Origin: DATJWY01 sp035500775
Lineage (GTDB): Bacteria; Pseudomonadota; Alphaproteobacteria; Acetobacterales; Acetobacteraceae
Length of the DNA: 16,382 bases
Direction of reading: 5' to 3'
NCBI GenBank assembly: GCA_035500775.1
Contig: DATJWY010000056.1
Span: forward strand, 1 to 16,382
The notes below the pieces were generated by a model, which did no database searches, was not told the DNA's origin, and saw nothing but the letters and a program-made list of their open reading frames with translations. A program made the translations under genes and the position numbers. This document shows, piece by piece, positions 14,263 through 16,382 of the stretch; within the stretch, counting starts at the first letter, position 1; each line of letters starts with the position of its first letter.

Positions 14263-15132
14263 ATGTCGAAGAGTGATCTTGCCGTCGTCACCATGGTGTT
14301 CAACGAAGGCGATATTCTTCCGATCTGGCTCAAATACTATGGTGGCCAGGTCGGGCTGGAGAATTGCTACGTCATAGACCATGGCAGCACGGATCTGAGC
14401 ACGCACGGGATCGCGCCGGCGAACATCATCCGCATCCCGCGCTCGCCGCTCGACGAGCCTGCCCGGTGCAAGTTCGTCTCGGAGATCTGCAACGCGCTCC
14501 TGACGTGGTTCGGCTGCGTCGCCTACACGGATGTGGACGAAATCCTGGTCGCCGACCCGGCCACCTATCCCGACCTGCCGTCCTACGCGCGGGCGGCGAA
14601 ATACGATGTGACGACCGCTTTCGGCATGGACCTGCTCCATTCGGAGCCGGAAGAGGGGCCGCTCGATCCGCAGCGCCCGATCCTCTCGCAACGCCACTGG
14701 GTCCGCCCCTTCTCCAGCCTGTGCAAGCCGACCCTCATCCGCCGCCCGATCCGCTGGGGGCCCGGCTTCCACTATGCCGACACCGCCACGCATTTCGACG
14801 ATCTGTATCTGTTCCACCTTGCCTATGTGGATTTCGACATCATCCGGCGGCGGCAGCGGAAGCGGGTCGCGACCCCCCGGGCCGGGGCCGGCGGTGAACA
14901 CCACAGCATCCCCGAAGATGACATGGTGAATCACATCCGGCAGGACTACACGCGGCTGCCGCGCCTGGAACTGGAGAGCGTCGATCTCGCCCAGGACAGC
15001 CCCGGCCGCCTGGCCTTCACGCAACGCCTGTTCGAGCGCCAGGAGAAGCTGGGCGACGGACTGGTCATCAGCAGCGGGATCTCAAGCTCGACGCTCTGGC
15101 GGGTGCCTAAGCGCTTCCAGGATTGTTTCTGA
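14263..15132 (+). CDS. Glycosyltransferase family 2-like protein
   Basis: The 289-residue product resembles the GT2-like family that includes DUF23/GT92-type enzymes, which transfer sugars from nucleotide-sugar donors. It starts SDLAVVTMVFNEGDILPIWLKYY (4-26, with the NE pair of the donor site), continues VIDHGSTD (37-44) and has a metal-binding DxD-type motif in YTDVDEIL (88-95). No signal peptide or membrane helix is visible, so it is probably cytosolic. Later segments RHWVRPFSSLCKPTLIRR and GFHYADTATHFDDLYLFHLAYVD fit the acceptor half. The frame opens at 14077, but the ATG at 14263 gives the family-like start. The acceptor is unknown and no polysaccharide cluster is adjacent. Confidence 0.82.
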   Translation: MSKSDLAVVTMVFNEGDILPIWLKYYGGQVGLENCYVIDHGSTDLSTHGIAPANIIRIPRSPLDEPARCKFVSEICNALLTWFGCVAYTDVDEILVADPATYPDLPSYARAAKYDVTTAFGMDLLHSEPEEGPLDPQRPILSQRHWVRPFSSLCKPTLIRRPIRWGPGFHYADTATHFDDLYLFHLAYVDFDIIRRRQRKRVATPRAGAGGEHHSIPEDDMVNHIRQDYTRLPRLELESVDLAQDSPGRLAFTQRLFERQEKLGDGLVISSGISSSTLWRVPKRFQDCF

Positions 15133-15156
15133 CGGCGGGGCTTGGGCTTGGTCTCA

Positions 15157-15205
15157 CCAGGAGGCTCTGCCTCCTGGACCTCCGCCAAAGGCCGGGGGCC
15201 TTTGG
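15157..15205 (-). repeat. Paired-hairpin repeat, class B (copy 2), inverted
   Basis: On the minus strand: CCAAAGGCC/GGCCTTTGG (15205-15185, loop 3), linker CGGAGGT, then CCAGGAGGC/GCCTCCTGG (15177-15157, loop AGA). It matches the copy at 15-60 almost base for base, including the linker apart from one base, but is inverted. It lies 24 bases after the glycosyltransferase stop, where it could end or protect that message. Confidence 0.8.
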
Positions 15206-15216
15206 AAACCGAATCA

Positions 15217-15242
15217 TTTAGAGCATGATTGTCTGGGATTGA
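15217..15242 (+). repeat. Imperfect inverted repeat, left arm
   Basis: A 26-base A/T-richer stretch containing TTTAGAGCATGATTGT. It matches the reverse complement of 15393-15418 at 18 of 26 positions. The two arms flank the two facing class A repeats, which gives the block a composite, MITE-like appearance, although no transposase or target duplication was confirmed. Confidence 0.45.
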
Positions 15243-15253
15243 AGCGCAGAGAC

Positions 15254-15302
15254 TTGGGGGTTTTCCCCAAACCCCACTGGGGCCTTGAGGCCCCAGACCC
15301 CC
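15254..15302 (-). repeat. Paired-hairpin repeat, class A (copy 4), inverted
   Basis: The 20-base palindromic stem CTGGGGCCTTGAGGCCCCAG (15277-15296, loop TTGA) is followed on the minus strand by linker TGGGGT-like bases and a second stem TTGGGG/CCCCAA (15270-15254). It faces copy 3 across a 28-base core. Confidence 0.7.
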
Positions 15303-15330
15303 GGTAGGTTATTGTGCCGAATGAAGTAAT

Positions 15331-15380
15331 GGGGTCCGGGGCCGTACGGCCCCGGCGGGGTCCAGGGGCGGCGCCCCTGG
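15331..15380 (+). repeat. Paired-hairpin repeat, class A (copy 3)
   Basis: Stem one is the perfect palindrome CCGGGGCCGTACGGCCCCGG (15336-15355); the linker is CGGGGT; stem two is CCAGGGGC/GCCCCTGG (15362-15369 with 15373-15380, loop GGC). Relative to copies 2 and 4, a T-A pair near the base of stem one has become C-G, again preserving pairing. Confidence 0.8.
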
Positions 15381-15392
15381 CCGTCCAATGGA

Positions 15393-15418
15393 TCAACCTA
15401 AAACGATCATAGTCTAAG
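15393..15418 (-). repeat. Imperfect inverted repeat, right arm
   Basis: The reverse complement, beginning CTTAGACTATGATCGTTTTA, matches 15217-15242 at 18 of 26 positions. Its first bases contain the TAG stop codon of the PdeM gene (15414-15416), so the repeat abuts and may define the end of that gene. Confidence 0.45.
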
Positions 15419-16115
15419 GCGCGATCAGGGCTGGCGCCTCGGCGGCGCGCGCCTGGGCGAGGGTGAAGCTGAACAGGCGCTCCTGGCCGAGCAGGAAGGC
15501 CCGGGCGCCGCGCGGGAATAGCCGCGCGATCGCCGGGTCCGTGACATTCAGGCCGCCCGTATAGGTGCCAAAGGCCGGCAGCAGCACCCGCCTGGCATCG
15601 GCGACGAAGCACGGGCGGCTGATCTCGCCCGCCCGGGTCGCGATACGGGCCTTCGGGTGGAAATGGCCGGAGATCTCGCCACTGGCCCCAGGCGTCGCCT
15701 CATGCCGGAAGCAGAGCTTGCCGTGCGCCCATTCCGCCACCGCCTCGCCGCCCAGCCCCTCGGGCGGCGCCGGGTCATGATTGCCGAGCACCCAGATCCA
15801 GCGATGCTCCGCCGCCATCCGGCGCAGGCGCGCCGCATCCGGCCCCGGCAGCCGGGCGCTGCCGCCGGCATCGTGGAAACTGTCGCCGAGCGCCACCACG
15901 ATCCGCGGCCGCCAATGGCGCAGCGCGTGCGCCAGGCGGTCGAGCGTCAGCCGGCTGTCCCAGGGCGGGACGAGCTGGCCGCGCCGGGCACAGGCGCTGC
16001 CCTTTTCCAGATGCAGGTCGGCGACGGCGAGCAGGCGCGCCTCCGGCCAGACCAGCACACCGGCCGGATCGAGCATCAGACGCTCGCCGGCGACATGGAT
16101 CGGTGCCGCGCTCAT
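15414..16115 (-). CDS. pdeM: Ligase-associated DNA damage response endonuclease PdeM
   Basis: PdeM is a calcineurin-like phosphoesterase found in a bacterial repair gene set with an ATP-dependent DNA ligase, an exonuclease and a DEXH helicase. The 233-residue product is full length with all metal-binding motifs: DLH (33-35), GDSFHD (77-82), GNHD (111-114) and GHFHP (150-154), followed by the typical ending LLPAFGTYTGGLNV. ATG at 16115 overlaps the helicase stop by four bases (ATGA), so translation is coupled and the two proteins probably act together. Its TAG stop lies inside a dispersed repeat arm (15393-15418), so the last residues ALIAP may have been set by that insertion. Substrate specificity is inferred from the family. 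Confidence 0.93.
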   Translation of the reverse strand: MSAAPIHVAGERLMLDPAGVLVWPEARLLAVADLHLEKGSACARRGQLVPPWDSRLTLDRLAHALRHWRPRIVVALGDSFHDAGGSARLPGPDAARLRRMAAEHRWIWVLGNHDPAPPEGLGGEAVAEWAHGKLCFRHEATPGASGEISGHFHPKARIATRAGEISRPCFVADARRVLLPAFGTYTGGLNVTDPAIARLFPRGARAFLLGQERLFSFTLAQARAAEAPALIAP

Positions 16116-16382
16116 GCCGGCCGGGCGCGCCGTCCGCGGGCGACATTCGGGCGAAGCACACGCAGGGCCGGGCGCGGGCGGGCGCGCGGCGCGGCCGGTG
16201 GGGCGGGCGCGGCGGAGGGCGGCGGCGCGAGAGGCGGCGCGCGCTCGCCGCGCGCCTCGGCCACCAGCGTCTCGGTCTCGGCCAGCAGCGCGTCCTCGTC
16301 CGCCTCGGTGCGCACGCTCTCGCGGCCGATATCGAGCAGCACCGGCACGGCGAGCGGCGAGACGCGGTCGAGACGCCGCACC
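16112..16382 (-). CDS. Ligase-associated DEXH box helicase, C-terminus (partial)
   Basis: Only the last 89 codons are in the window; the gene continues past base 16382. The segment VSPLAVPVLLDIGRESV, followed by an acidic helix EADEDALLAETETLVAEA, is the usual end of the Lhr-like helicase that accompanies PdeM and an ATP-dependent ligase. It then runs into a Pro/Ala/Arg-rich tail of about 45 residues that is probably disordered. The assignment rests on this short segment plus the ATGA overlap with the PdeM gene. The ligase and exonuclease genes of the same set are predicted to lie beyond the right edge. Confidence 0.8.
   Translation of the reverse strand, partial: VRRLDRVSPLAVPVLLDIGRESVRTEADEDALLAETETLVAEARGERAPPLAPPPSAAPAPPAAPRARPRPALRVLRPNVARGRRARPA

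Noticed and set aside
15157..15380. CRISPR-like array
   Set aside because: The repeats are hairpin units of changing sequence and orientation with no uniform spacers and no cas genes.

Overview
This is a GC-rich window (by eye about 70% G+C) from an alphaproteobacterium. Long ThyX, divergent mrp / hflKC, a 435-residue citrate synthase, a ligase-associated repair pair (DEXH helicase plus PdeM) and many G/C-rich paired-hairpin repeats between genes fit Acetobacteraceae (Roseomonas/Acidiphilium-like). This placement is inferred from gene content, not from a search.

Layout. 1-2018: a paired-hairpin repeat, thyX, a hairpin-rich spacer, a small secreted/envelope protein and a possible tail-to-tail overlapping minus-strand ORF. 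2019-3483: a spacer with another repeat, then mrp (Fe-S carrier ATPase) on the minus strand and a short divergent region. 3484-6444: hflK-hflC (ATGA overlap), then a PhzF-family isomerase/epimerase gene. 6445-7239: a short HPF/RaiA ribosome-hibernation gene behind an FNR-type palindrome, then a cluster of inverted hairpin repeats. 7240-8547: gltA on the minus strand. 8823-14074, all minus: photolyase and a calcineurin-like phosphatase (ATGA overlap), then a SixA-type phosphohistidine phosphatase, a CYTH-CHAD protein and a membrane-anchored degenerate staphylococcal-nuclease-fold protein. 14263-15132: a family 2-like glycosyltransferase on the plus strand. 15133-15413: the densest repeat region. 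15414-16382, minus: PdeM and the C-terminus of its partner helicase, cut by the window edge.

Most genes are housekeeping or stress/repair. No tRNA, rRNA, CRISPR array, transposase or phage gene was found. The less ordinary content is: (1) a family of two-hairpin repeats with compensatory base changes, twice arranged as facing pairs between convergent genes; (2) an apparent oxygen-responsive FNR-type box upstream of the ribosome-hibernation gene; (3) a sixA / CYTH-CHAD / SNase-fold gene string in which the CYTH and SNase domains seem to have lost catalytic residues; (4) a structured spacer after thyX.
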